The notes below the pieces were generated by a model. It searched no databases. It had not been told where the DNA came from and worked only from the letters and a program-made list of their open reading frames with translations. From the NCBI GenBank assembly GCA_009692925.1, contig SHYG01000018.1:1-36271 (forward strand): 36,271 nucleotides of DNA, read 5' to 3'. This DNA is from Dehalococcoidia bacterium (GTDB lineage Bacteria; Chloroflexota; Dehalococcoidia; Lucifugimonadales; UBA3495). Below, piece after piece: positions 14,545 to 21,956 of the stretch; the first letter of the stretch is position 1, and each line of letters begins with the position of its first letter. A program made the translations under genes and the position numbers.

Positions 14545-16419
14545 ATGACGCTGCCCAGCACCCAAGCTACTCCACCCGCCGCCGGTGGCGAGTTGCTAAC
14601 CCTGGACCTGACCGCCTGGGGCCGGCTGGGTGAAGCCATGGCCCGGCATGAAGGGTCGGAGGTGTTTGTGCTGGGGGGCATCCCCGGAGAGACGGTAGTG
14701 GCGGAGGTAATCCGCGTGCGGCGCAAGTACATCGCCGCCCGGGTGGTGCAGGTGCTGGAAGCCTCCCCGGAGCGGGTAGCGGCGCCTTGTCCCTACTACG
14801 GCGACTGCACCGGCTGTCAGTGGCAGCATTTGGCGTATTCTGGCCAACTGGCGGCCAAGCGGGCCAGGGTGGTGGACGCCCTGGAGCGTGTTGGGGGCTT
14901 CTTTAATGTCCAGGTGGCGCCGGTGCTGCCCTCCCCCAGCCAGTTTGAGTATCGCAACCACGCCCGATTCACCGTGAAGGCCGGCGGCGCAATGGGCTTC
15001 GTCCACCGGGAGACCCACCGATTCACCCGCATTGACCGCTGCCTGTTGATGCACCAGGGCGTTAACTCCCGCCTGGCGCAGCTTCAAGGCACCTGCGCGG
15101 AGACTACCCAGCTTTCCCTGCGGGCTGGCGCGGAGACCGGCGACTTTCTGGTGCAGCCCACGCTGAAGAATCCCGCTGTGCCTATGGCCACCGGGCAGAA
15201 GCACTATCAAGACTCGGTGGACGGGCACAAGTTCAAAGTGTCGTCACCCTCATTCTTCCAGGTAAACACCGTCCAGGCCTCCAAGCTGGCCCAGGTGGTG
15301 CGCGACGCTCTGGCCCTCACCGGCAACGAGGTGCTGCTGGACGCCTACACCGGCGTGGGCACCTTCGCGGTGCTGCTGGCCCCCTACGCCAGGAAAGTCA
15401 TCGCCATCGAGGAATCCACCGCGGCGGTGGCCGACGCCCGGGAGAACACCCAGGGTCTGACCAACGTGGAGTTTCTGCTGGGGAAGACCGAGGAGGTGAT
15501 GGCCCAGGTCTCGGAACGGCCGGACGCCGCCGTGCTGGACCCGCCGCGAGCTGGGTGCCAGCCGGAAGCCCTGCGCGCGCTGGTGCAGCTTGCCCCGCCG
15601 CGGGTGGCCTACGTGTCTTGCGACCCCGAAACCCTGGCCCGCGACCTGAAATACTTGTGCAGCGGGCCCTACGTGCTGGAGCGGGTGGAGCCCCTGGATA
15701 TGTTCCCCCAGACCTACCACGTGGAGTGCGTGGCGGTGCTGAGCATTCCCGACCCGCTTCAGCCCCGGCACGGCGCTCCCGCCCGGCTGGTGCTGGCCTC
15801 ATCATCGCCGCGCCGCCGCGACTTGCTGGCCGGTCTGGGGCTGGAGTTCCAGGTGATGCCATCGGATATCCCGGAGGACCCGCTGCCCGGAGAATCCCCC
15901 CAGGAGATGGTACGGCGTCTATCGGTGGAAAAGGCGCTGGCGGTGGCCCAGCGCCTCCGGCATGGATACATTATCGCCGCCGACAGCACGGTGGTGCTGG
16001 AGGGCCAGTCGCTGGGCAAGCCAATTGACGCTGCTGACGCCCGCCGGATGTTGCAAGCCTTGCGGGCCACGGAGCATCACGTGACCACCGGCCTGACCGT
16101 GGTGGATGCCGCCACCGGCCGCCAGCGCACGGAGGTGATGACCTGCCCGGTGGCGATGCGGGACTTCACCGACGACGAAATGGAGGCATCAATCGCCTCA
16201 GGGACACCCATGGACAAGGCCGGCGCCTACGCCGTGCAGGACGAGGAGTTCCATCTGGCCCGGCTGCTGGACGGCTGCTACACCAACGTGCTGGGCCTGC
16301 CCCTGTGCCGGCTGGCGGCCATGCTGGAGGAGCTGGGGTGCCCGTTGCCGCCTCGCGGGACCATGCCCGTTCCCCACGGGTGCGGACGAGACTGCCCCTT
16401 GGCCCTGGGGAGCGCCTAG
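14545..16419 (+). CDS. Fusion of a uracil-C5 RNA methyltransferase (RlmD/TrmA family) with a Maf nucleotide pyrophosphatase
   Basis: A 624-residue fusion. Residues 1-75 form a TRAM RNA-binding domain. Cys82, Cys88, Cys91 (CPYYGDCTGCQ) and Cys166 are the [4Fe-4S] ligands of RlmD-type enzymes. A SAM-binding fold has LDAYTGVGTFAVLLAP (265-280) and DPPRAG (332-337), with the catalytic Cys359 (YVSCDPETLARDL) and a base in YHVE (394). It would make m5U in 23S rRNA or tRNA. From about 413 a complete Maf domain begins: LVLASSSPRRRDLLAGLGL, the catalytic Asp in IIAADSTVVLEG, LGKP and DKAGAYAVQDEE. Maf proteins hydrolyse non-canonical or canonical NTPs. No stop codon or frameshift separates the domains. 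ATG 14545 is preceded by AGAGG; longer frame upstream comes from the palindrome. First gene of an operon with tatA/B and tatC. Confidence 0.93.
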   Translation: MTLPSTQATPPAAGGELLTLDLTAWGRLGEAMARHEGSEVFVLGGIPGETVVAEVIRVRRKYIAARVVQVLEASPERVAAPCPYYGDCTGCQWQHLAYSGQLAAKRARVVDALERVGGFFNVQVAPVLPSPSQFEYRNHARFTVKAGGAMGFVHRETHRFTRIDRCLLMHQGVNSRLAQLQGTCAETTQLSLRAGAETGDFLVQPTLKNPAVPMATGQKHYQDSVDGHKFKVSSPSFFQVNTVQASKLAQVVRDALALTGNEVLLDAYTGVGTFAVLLAPYARKVIAIEESTAAVADARENTQGLTNVEFLLGKTEEVMAQVSERPDAAVLDPPRAGCQPEALRALVQLAPPRVAYVSCDPETLARDLKYLCSGPYVLERVEPLDMFPQTYHVECVAVLSIPDPLQPRHGAPARLVLASSSPRRRDLLAGLGLEFQVMPSDIPEDPLPGESPQEMVRRLSVEKALAVAQRLRHGYIIAADSTVVLEGQSLGKPIDAADARRMLQALRATEHHVTTGLTVVDAATGRQRTEVMTCPVAMRDFTDDEMEASIASGTPMDKAGAYAVQDEEFHLARLLDGCYTNVLGLPLCRLAAMLEELGCPLPPRGTMPVPHGCGRDCPLALGSA

Positions 16420-16664
16420 TGAATTTCCTGGGCATGGGGCCGATGGAGATCGTGGTGGTCCTGGTGGTGGCCTTCTTGGTGTTGGGGCCTGGCAAGTCCA
16501 TTGACCTGGCCCGCGGCGCCGGCAAGGTGTTTCGCGACTTGCGCGCCACCTTCAGCAACATGTCTAAGGCCGTTGACCTTACCCAAGACGACCCGCCAGC
16601 GGCCCGGAAGCCCGATCCGCCGCCGGAGGGCCGGGAAGAGGCCGACCTGGGTGGCCGTCGGTGA
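16419..16664 (+). CDS. Twin-arginine translocase TatA/TatB-family subunit
   Basis: An 81-residue protein with one N-terminal membrane helix (MEIVVVLVVAFLVLGPGK), an amphipathic helix (SIDLARGAGKVFRDLRATFS) and a charged Pro-rich tail, the standard TatA/B plan. LGPGK in place of LFGxKRLPE and its coupling to tatC suggest a TatB-like role. The GTG start at 16419 overlaps the TAG of the preceding gene by one base, with GGGGAGCG before it. It overlaps tatC by four bases (GTGA). Confidence 0.85.
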   Translation: MNFLGMGPMEIVVVLVVAFLVLGPGKSIDLARGAGKVFRDLRATFSNMSKAVDLTQDDPPAARKPDPPPEGREEADLGGRR

Positions 16665-17422
16665 GTCCGGCTAAACCCGACCAGCTCAGCTTTCGCCAGC
16701 ACCTGCTGGAACTGCGGCGACGCCTGTTCATCTCAGTGCTGGCGCTGCTGGCAGGTAGCGGCGTTGGCTTCGCGTTTTATCAGCAGATCCTGGAGCTGCT
16801 GATACGTCCCGCCCGCCTGGCTGACAACGGCGCTCAGTTGGTGTTCATTGAGGCCACCGAGCTTCTGACCACCAGCTTCAAGGTGTCCATGCTGGCGGGC
16901 GTGGTGCTGGCCTTCCCAGTAATCCTCTACCAGGTGGTGCGGTTTGTCGCCCCCGGGCTGACCCGGCGGGAGCGGCGCTACCTGCTGGCCTTTCTGCCGG
17001 GTGCCATGCTGGCCTTCGTTGGTGGCATGGCCTTCGCCTACTTTGTGCTGCTGCCCCCAGCCCTGGGCTTCCTGCTGACCTTTGGCGCAGACGTGGCGAC
17101 GCCCATGATCCGCATCAGCAACCTGGTCGCACTCATACTGCGGCTGCTGTTCTGGATGGGCCTGGTATTTGAGACCCCCCTGGTAATGTACCTGCTGGCC
17201 CAGCTGGGGGTAGTCAACGCCCGAATGCTGACCCGGTTTCGCCCCTACTGGCTGGTGGTGGCCTTCTTGCTGGGCGCCATCATCACCCCCACCTTCGACC
17301 CTGTGAACCAGGCGCTGGTGGCCATCCCCCTGCTGGTGCTCTATGAGCTGGGCATCTGGCTGGCCCGCCTGGCCGGGTGGAGCCGCCGCCGCTCCCGGCA
17401 GGCTGCCGCGGCCACGGAGTAA
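16661..17422 (+). CDS. tatC: Twin-arginine translocase subunit TatC
   Basis: A 253-residue integral membrane protein with six hydrophobic segments. It is the receptor of the Tat system for folded proteins with twin-arginine signals. Diagnostic parts: FRQHLLELRRRLF at the N-terminus, the periplasmic loop with FIEATELLTTSFKVS, VFETPLVMYLLAQLGVV with the conserved Glu, and IITPTFDPVNQALVAIPLLV followed by LYELGI. Start GTG at 16661, overlapping the preceding TatA/B gene. Last gene of the operon; followed by a 16-bp-stem hairpin. Confidence 0.96.
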   Translation: MSPAKPDQLSFRQHLLELRRRLFISVLALLAGSGVGFAFYQQILELLIRPARLADNGAQLVFIEATELLTTSFKVSMLAGVVLAFPVILYQVVRFVAPGLTRRERRYLLAFLPGAMLAFVGGMAFAYFVLLPPALGFLLTFGADVATPMIRISNLVALILRLLFWMGLVFETPLVMYLLAQLGVVNARMLTRFRPYWLVVAFLLGAIITPTFDPVNQALVAIPLLVLYELGIWLARLAGWSRRRSRQAAAATE

Positions 17423-17444
17423 AATCCGAATAATCGTGTAAAAG

Positions 17445-17484
17445 TGGCGGGGCCAGTCCCGACAAGTTGGGACTGGCCCCGCCA
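17445..17484. terminator. Strong bidirectional terminator hairpin
   Basis: TGGCGGGGCCAGTCCC (17445-17460), loop GACAAGTT, then the exact complement (17469-17484): a perfect 16-bp stem between the convergent tatC and tatA genes. U-tracts are poor on both sides. Confidence 0.75.
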
Positions 17485-17528
17485 GTTAACATAATCCGAT
17501 TCAGGCCGGGCCTGGGTTAGTCTAGCCC

Positions 17529-17741
17529 CTAGTAGGGAGGCTCGTCCTTCTTCTTGGCGCTGGCCGCCGGCTCTTTGCGGTGCTCCTTATCCTCATCGCC
17601 ACCCGTGATGGACGATTTGAAGGCCCGTAGGCCCTTCCCAAGGGAGGAACCTAGCTCCGGCAGCCGCTTGGCGCCAAAGAGCAACAGGATGACGAGGAGT
17701 ATTAAAAGTAGCTCCGGCAGACCGAAGGGGCCGATTCGCAT
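17529..17741 (-). CDS. tatA: Twin-arginine translocase subunit TatA
   Basis: A 70-residue protein with the TatA signature: GPFGLPELLLILLVILLLFG as membrane helix, AKRLPELGSSLGKGLRAFKS as amphipathic helix and a charged tail. TatA oligomers form the transport pathway for folded proteins recruited by TatC. The FG-hinge and RLPELG make it the better TatA candidate of the two in this locus. Start ATG at 17739-17741 with AAAGGAGCTTT upstream; 20 more codons are open but without a ribosome site. It converges on tatB-tatC across a strong hairpin. Confidence 0.92.
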   Translation of the reverse strand: MRIGPFGLPELLLILLVILLLFGAKRLPELGSSLGKGLRAFKSSITGGDEDKEHRKEPAASAKKKDEPPY

Positions 17742-17819
17742 AAAGCTCCTTTGCCAGGCTGCACCTGTGAACATCATACCAAACTCCTTGCTTAGGCACA
17801 ACCGGTTCCATACTTAACC

Positions 17820-17848
17820 TTGTCTCTCCAAAGTCACAACTGTATAAT
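17820..17848 (+). promoter_or_regulatory. Promoter of the 2-oxoacid dehydrogenase operon
   Basis: TTGTCT (17820-17825), a 17-bp spacer and a perfect TATAAT (17843-17848). The start would be near 17855, giving an 80-nt leader before the E3 gene. Confidence 0.7.
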
Positions 17849-17933
17849 GTGAGCTTCAGCTGGCCTGGGGCATGGCGCCGGATATAACTTGAGAATCCAG
17901 CCCAGCACAACCGACTCTCTCTAGCAGGTGTGG

Positions 17934-19319
17934 ATGACTCCAGACTACGATGTGGTGGTAATCGGCGCCGGGCCCGGTGGCTATGTGGCAGCCATCCGGG
18001 CTGGTCAGTTGGGCCTGAAAACGGCCATCGTGGAGCGCGACGCCCTGGGCGGCGTGTGCCTGAACTGGGGCTGCATACCTAGCAAGTCGTTGCTGAAGAA
18101 CGCGGAGGTGCTCTCCTACTTCCAGCGCGCGGAGGAGTTTGGCATCCGCCTGCAAGGGTTTACTGCGGACTATGCGGTGGCCATGGACCGCAGCCGCAAG
18201 GTGGTGGACCGCAACGTCAAGGGCGTGGCCTATCTGCTGCGAAAGAACAAGGTGGAGCACATCCAGGGCGCGGCCCAGCTTCGCCGAGGCGGCGTGGTTG
18301 CGGTGGAGCCCGACGGCCGGCAGCTCAAGGCCAAGAACATCATCATCGCCACCGGTGCCCGCCCGCGCAGTGTCCCGCCCCTGCCCGTGGACGGGCAGAA
18401 GGTGCTCACCAGCCGGGAATCGATAGTCCTGGGCCAGCTTCCTGGCTCCATTGCCATCGTCGGCGGCGGAGCGATTGGCGTGGAGTTTGCCCAGATTTAC
18501 AGCTCCTATGGCGTGGCCGTAACCGTGGTGGAGCTGCTGCCTCGTTTGGTGCCCAACGAGGACGAGGAGATTAGCCAGGTCCTGGAGCGTTCCTTCTTGA
18601 AGCGGGGGATTAAAGTGATGACCGGCACCTCCGTCGTGGGGATTGACGGGGCCGGTTCTGGAGTTACCCTCAAGCTGCAGAAGGATGGCGTGGCCCAGTC
18701 CCTGGCCTGCGACAAGGTGCTGGTGGCCATCGGCGTGCAACCCAATACGGAAAACCTGGGGCTGGAAGCCCTGGGCATCGCCACCCAGCGGGGCTACATC
18801 CAGGTGGACGACAATATGTCCACCAACGTGCCCGGCGTGTTCGCGGTGGGGGATGTGACCGGCAAGCTGGCGCTGGCCCACGTGGCCTCCGCCCAGGGTG
18901 TCGCCGCGGTGGAGCACATTGCCGGGCAGGAGACACGGCCCCTGGACTACCCCGGCATGCCCCGGTGCACCTATTGCCATCCCCAGATTGCAAGCCTGGG
19001 CCTCACAGAAGCGCAAGCCAAGGAGCAGGGCTACGACGTGAAGGTTGGGCGGTTCAACGTCCAGGCCAACGGCAAAGCCCTGGCCATGGGGGAGACCGAA
19101 GGCGTGATCAAGCTGGTGGTGGACGGCAAGCACGGCGGCATCTTAGGCGCCCACATGATCGGGCCCGAAGTGACCGAGTTGCTGGGGGAGCTGTCCATGA
19201 CTCGGATGCTGGAAGGAACGACCCTGGAGCTGGGTTGGGCAGTCCATGCCCACCCAACACTTTCAGAAATGCTCAAGGAAGCCGCACTGAGCGCCCAGGG
19301 GCGGGCGCTCCATATGTAG
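17934..19319 (+). CDS. lpdA: Dihydrolipoyl dehydrogenase (E3)
   Basis: A 461-residue flavoprotein disulfide reductase that re-oxidises the lipoyl arm of E2 with NAD+. FAD-binding GAGPGG near residues 12-17, the redox-active pair in GGVCLNWGCIPSK (CxxxxC), NAD-binding GGGAIGVEFAQIYSSYG, the second FAD segment FAVGDVTGKLALAHVAS and the C-terminal active-site HAHPTLSEMLKEA (HxxxxE) are all present. Start ATG at 17934 with AGGTG upstream; GTG at 17928 is possible. First gene of the operon, which is unusual since E3 is often last. E1alpha starts about 8 bp after its stop. Confidence 0.96.
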   Translation: MTPDYDVVVIGAGPGGYVAAIRAGQLGLKTAIVERDALGGVCLNWGCIPSKSLLKNAEVLSYFQRAEEFGIRLQGFTADYAVAMDRSRKVVDRNVKGVAYLLRKNKVEHIQGAAQLRRGGVVAVEPDGRQLKAKNIIIATGARPRSVPPLPVDGQKVLTSRESIVLGQLPGSIAIVGGGAIGVEFAQIYSSYGVAVTVVELLPRLVPNEDEEISQVLERSFLKRGIKVMTGTSVVGIDGAGSGVTLKLQKDGVAQSLACDKVLVAIGVQPNTENLGLEALGIATQRGYIQVDDNMSTNVPGVFAVGDVTGKLALAHVASAQGVAAVEHIAGQETRPLDYPGMPRCTYCHPQIASLGLTEAQAKEQGYDVKVGRFNVQANGKALAMGETEGVIKLVVDGKHGGILGAHMIGPEVTELLGELSMTRMLEGTTLELGWAVHAHPTLSEMLKEAALSAQGRALHM

Positions 19320-19327
19320 GGGTGACA

Positions 19328-20419
19328 GTGACCAGTTCAGCCAGAAGCTCGCATCAGTCTCACCAGCCTCAACAGTCTCAGCAGTCTGAGCATGGAAAGG
19401 CGCCCGCCCATCCGGCGACCGCCGCCAACAGCCATGCCAAGGCCCGTGTGCTCTCCAAGGGGCAGTTGCTGGAGTTCTACCGGCAGATGCACCTGATCCG
19501 GGAGTTTGAGCGCGAGTGCGAGCGGCAGTACACTCGGGGCAACATCAAGGGCTTCCTCCACGTATACAGCGGAGAAGAGGCCATTGCCGTGGGCGCCATC
19601 TCCACTCTCCAGCCCCAGGACTACGTGGTGACCCACTACCGGGATCACGGTCATGCCCTGGCGCGGGGGGTTAACAGCAAGGCGGTGATGGCCGAGCTTT
19701 TCGGCAAGAGCACTGGCTGCAGCAAGGGCCGGGGTGGCTCCATGCATATGTTCGACGCGGAAAAGAACTTCATGGGCGGCTACGCCATCGTGGGCGGGCA
19801 GTTGCCCGTGGCCGCGGGCCTGGCCCTGGCCAGCAAGTACCGGGGCGAAGACCGCATTGCCCTGTGCTTCCTGGGCGACGGCGCCCTCAACGAGGGAGAG
19901 TTCCACGAGGCCATGAACCTGGCGGCTATCTGGAAGCTGCCGGTAATCTACTTCTGCGAGAATAACCTCTACGGCATGGGCGCTTCCGCCGCCAACAACC
20001 TGGTCATGTACCAGGAGATTTACAAGATGGCGGCGGCCTACGGGATTGAGGGGATTCAGGTGGATGGCAACGACGTGCTGGCGGTGCGGGAGCTGATGGA
20101 ACAGGTCACCCACCGCGTGCGCCAGGGTCAGGGCCCCATCTTTGTGGAAGCCCGGACCTATCGCCTGCGGGGCCACTCCATCGCCGACCCGGCCAACTAC
20201 CGGCCCACCGAGGAGGTGGCTTACTGGCAGTCGCGGGACCCCATCCCGAGCTACCGGGAGTGGCTGCTCAAGGATGGCGGGGCTACCCAGGCGGAGATTG
20301 ACCAGATTCATGCCGCCGTGGAACGTGAGCTGGTGGTTGCGGCGGAGTTCGCCGAGAAGAGTCCCTTCCCGGTGGCGGCGGACCTCTACCGGTGGGTTTA
20401 CCAGGAGGATGGAGCATAA
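19328..20419 (+). CDS. pdhA: 2-oxoacid (pyruvate) dehydrogenase E1 component, alpha subunit
   Basis: A thiamine-diphosphate enzyme subunit of about 363 residues. It decarboxylates a 2-oxoacid (probably pyruvate; acetoin or branched-chain acids cannot be excluded) together with E1beta. The TPP/Mg motif is GDGALNEGEFHEAMNLAAIW ending at ENN (GDG-x-NN); GKSTGCSKGRGGSMHMFD with the active-site His and the phosphorylation-loop-like YRLRGHSIADP are typical. The first 30 residues are Ser/Gln/His-rich and probably disordered. Start GTG at 19328, with AGGGG overlapping the lpdA stop; GTG 19322 is equally possible. It overlaps E1beta by one base (TAATG). Confidence 0.93.
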   Translation: MTSSARSSHQSHQPQQSQQSEHGKAPAHPATAANSHAKARVLSKGQLLEFYRQMHLIREFERECERQYTRGNIKGFLHVYSGEEAIAVGAISTLQPQDYVVTHYRDHGHALARGVNSKAVMAELFGKSTGCSKGRGGSMHMFDAEKNFMGGYAIVGGQLPVAAGLALASKYRGEDRIALCFLGDGALNEGEFHEAMNLAAIWKLPVIYFCENNLYGMGASAANNLVMYQEIYKMAAAYGIEGIQVDGNDVLAVRELMEQVTHRVRQGQGPIFVEARTYRLRGHSIADPANYRPTEEVAYWQSRDPIPSYREWLLKDGGATQAEIDQIHAAVERELVVAAEFAEKSPFPVAADLYRWVYQEDGA

Positions 20420-21396
20420 TGGCGGTCATATCCTACCGCGAAGCCGTGGCCCGAGGTCTGCGCGAGGCGCTGCAGGAGGACTCGCGGGTCTTCTTGATGG
20501 GCGAGGATATTGGCCCCTATGGCGGCTCCTTTGCCGTCACCAAGGGCTTCTGGGAGGAGTTCGGCGAGGCGCGCATCAAGGACTCTCCCTTGTCCGAATC
20601 AGCCATTGTGGGCGCCGGCGTGGGCGCGGCCATGGCGGGTTTGCGGCCCAACGTGGAAATCATGACCATCAACTTCTCCCTCTTGGCCATGGACCAGATC
20701 GTGAACCACGCCGCCAAGATTCGCTACATGTCCGGGGGCCAGTTCTCCGTCCCCTTGATGATCCGCACCGTCACCGGCGGCGGCGCCTCCGTGGGAGCCA
20801 CCCACTCCCAGTCCTTTGAGGGATGGTACGCCTCGGTGCCGGGCCTGTACGTGGTGGTGCCCTCCACCCCGCGGGATGCCCTGGGACTGTTCCGCACCTG
20901 CCGGGAGCTGGGCGATCCGGTGCTGTACGTGGAGCATATCCTGCTCTACGGCACCCGGGGAGAGGTGCCGGATGAACCCTACAAGATCCCCTTGGGCCAG
21001 GCCGAGGTGAAGCGCCTGGGCCGCGACGTCACCATCATCAGCTACTCCCGCAGCGTGCAGGTCTCCCTGGCCGCCGCCGAGTTGCTGGCGACCGAGGGTA
21101 TTCAGCCCGAGGTGGTGGACCTGCGGACCCTGCGGCCCCTGGACATTGAGACCGTGGTGCAATCGGTTAAGAAGACCCACCACGTGGTGGTGGTGGAGGA
21201 GGCCCCCAAGCAGGGCGGCTTTGGCGCCGAGGTGGCCGCCCAGGTGCAGCGCCAGGCCTTTGAGTATCTCAACGCGCCGGTGGAGCGTGTGGCCGGGGAA
21301 GAGGTTCCGATGCCCTACTCCCCACCGCTAGAGCGCCTGGCCATCCCCGACGCCGACAGGGTGGCCCGCGCGGTGCGGGCCCTCTTGGCCTCGTAA
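20419..21396 (+). CDS. pdhB: 2-oxoacid (pyruvate) dehydrogenase E1 component, beta subunit
   Basis: A 325-residue transketolase-like protein that forms the alpha2beta2 E1 with the preceding gene. The N-terminal pyrimidine-binding domain carries VFLMGEDIGPYGG, the TPP-contacting Glu region and GGGASVGATHSQSFEGW with the conserved HSQ. The C-terminal domain (from about 195) has YSRSVQVSLAAAELL and VVDLRTLRPLD. ATG 20419 overlaps the E1alpha stop, with AGGAGG upstream, indicating coupled translation. The next operon gene (E2) is displaced by 560 bp of repeats. Confidence 0.95.
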   Translation: MAVISYREAVARGLREALQEDSRVFLMGEDIGPYGGSFAVTKGFWEEFGEARIKDSPLSESAIVGAGVGAAMAGLRPNVEIMTINFSLLAMDQIVNHAAKIRYMSGGQFSVPLMIRTVTGGGASVGATHSQSFEGWYASVPGLYVVVPSTPRDALGLFRTCRELGDPVLYVEHILLYGTRGEVPDEPYKIPLGQAEVKRLGRDVTIISYSRSVQVSLAAAELLATEGIQPEVVDLRTLRPLDIETVVQSVKKTHHVVVVEEAPKQGGFGAEVAAQVQRQAFEYLNAPVERVAGEEVPMPYSPPLERLAIPDADRVARAVRALLAS

Positions 21397-21464
21397 CCGT
21401 CCCGCCAGCCTCTCCCCTTACGAAGATGCGTGATGCTAGTTAGACAATCTAGGTCTAAAGAGTA

Positions 21465-21571
21465 TGTCATTCTGAGGGAGTCCTTCCGCAGAAGGACGAC
21501 CGAAGAATCTGAAATACTGCGGCAGTGCTGTCCCCATTACTTTAGATTCTTCGCTGCGGCTCAGAATGACA
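21465..21571. repeat. 107-bp TGTCATTCTGAG inverted-repeat element
   Basis: Ends TGTCATTCTGAG (21465-21476) and CTCAGAATGACA (21560-21571) are exact complements, with further internal pairing (GAAGAATCT and AGATTCTTC). The element is nested inside a second inverted repeat, GTGATGCTAGTT (21430-21441) and AACTAGCATCAC (21594-21605). No coding capacity. Partial copy at 178-250. Confidence 0.75.
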
Positions 21572-21611
21572 TCGGTAAGGAGTGGATGCCGGACAACTAG
21601 CATCACCCATC

Positions 21612-21704
21612 TTACGAAGGGGGAGATACAGAGGGGGTGGTCTTCGCCCAGCGCCGCGCGGCGGAAGCCGGGGCGCGACCCTCCTGTAGTCCCCCCCTTC
21701 GTAA
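21612..21704. repeat. 93-bp inverted-repeat element, copy 2
   Basis: It runs from TTACGAAGGGGGAGATACAG to CTGTAGTCCCCCCCTTCGTAA with nearly complementary ends. Same length and order of blocks as 270-362. In both places it follows a TGTCATTCTGAG element. Confidence 0.7.
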
Positions 21705-21805
21705 TGGGGGACGGGACGACCTGTGCTCCTCCACCTCAAGTAGGTGAAGGGACTTCTTAGACACTCTTTAACAGCGAGTTTAGATAGTGGGACTGGAGGA
21801 GCGCA

Positions 21806-21889
21806 GAGGGGGCACTCCCCCTCGCCGGGGGTTTGGGGGTGTCCCCCAACTTGAACACTCTTCCCCCTTCTCCCCGAGGGAGAAGGGGG
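21806..21889. repeat. GC-rich hairpin cluster within the dehydrogenase operon
   Basis: GAGGGGG-CACT-CCCCCTC (21806-21823), then a 12-bp perfect stem CCCCCTTCTCCC (21863-21874), loop CGA, GGGAGAAGGGGG (21878-21889). With the elements at 21465 and 21612 it fills the 560-bp gap between E1beta and E2. No gene is visible in this gap. Confidence 0.6.
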
Positions 21890-21956
21890 CCAGGGGGATG
21901 AGGGCCTGGGGTGCGGGGTGGCGGACAGCCCAAAGGATTAGACACAGGAGGAGACC

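Noticed and set aside
17856-19133. A 425-codon minus-strand open frame opposite lpdA
   Set aside because: The plus strand carries every E3 motif; the antisense frame has none.
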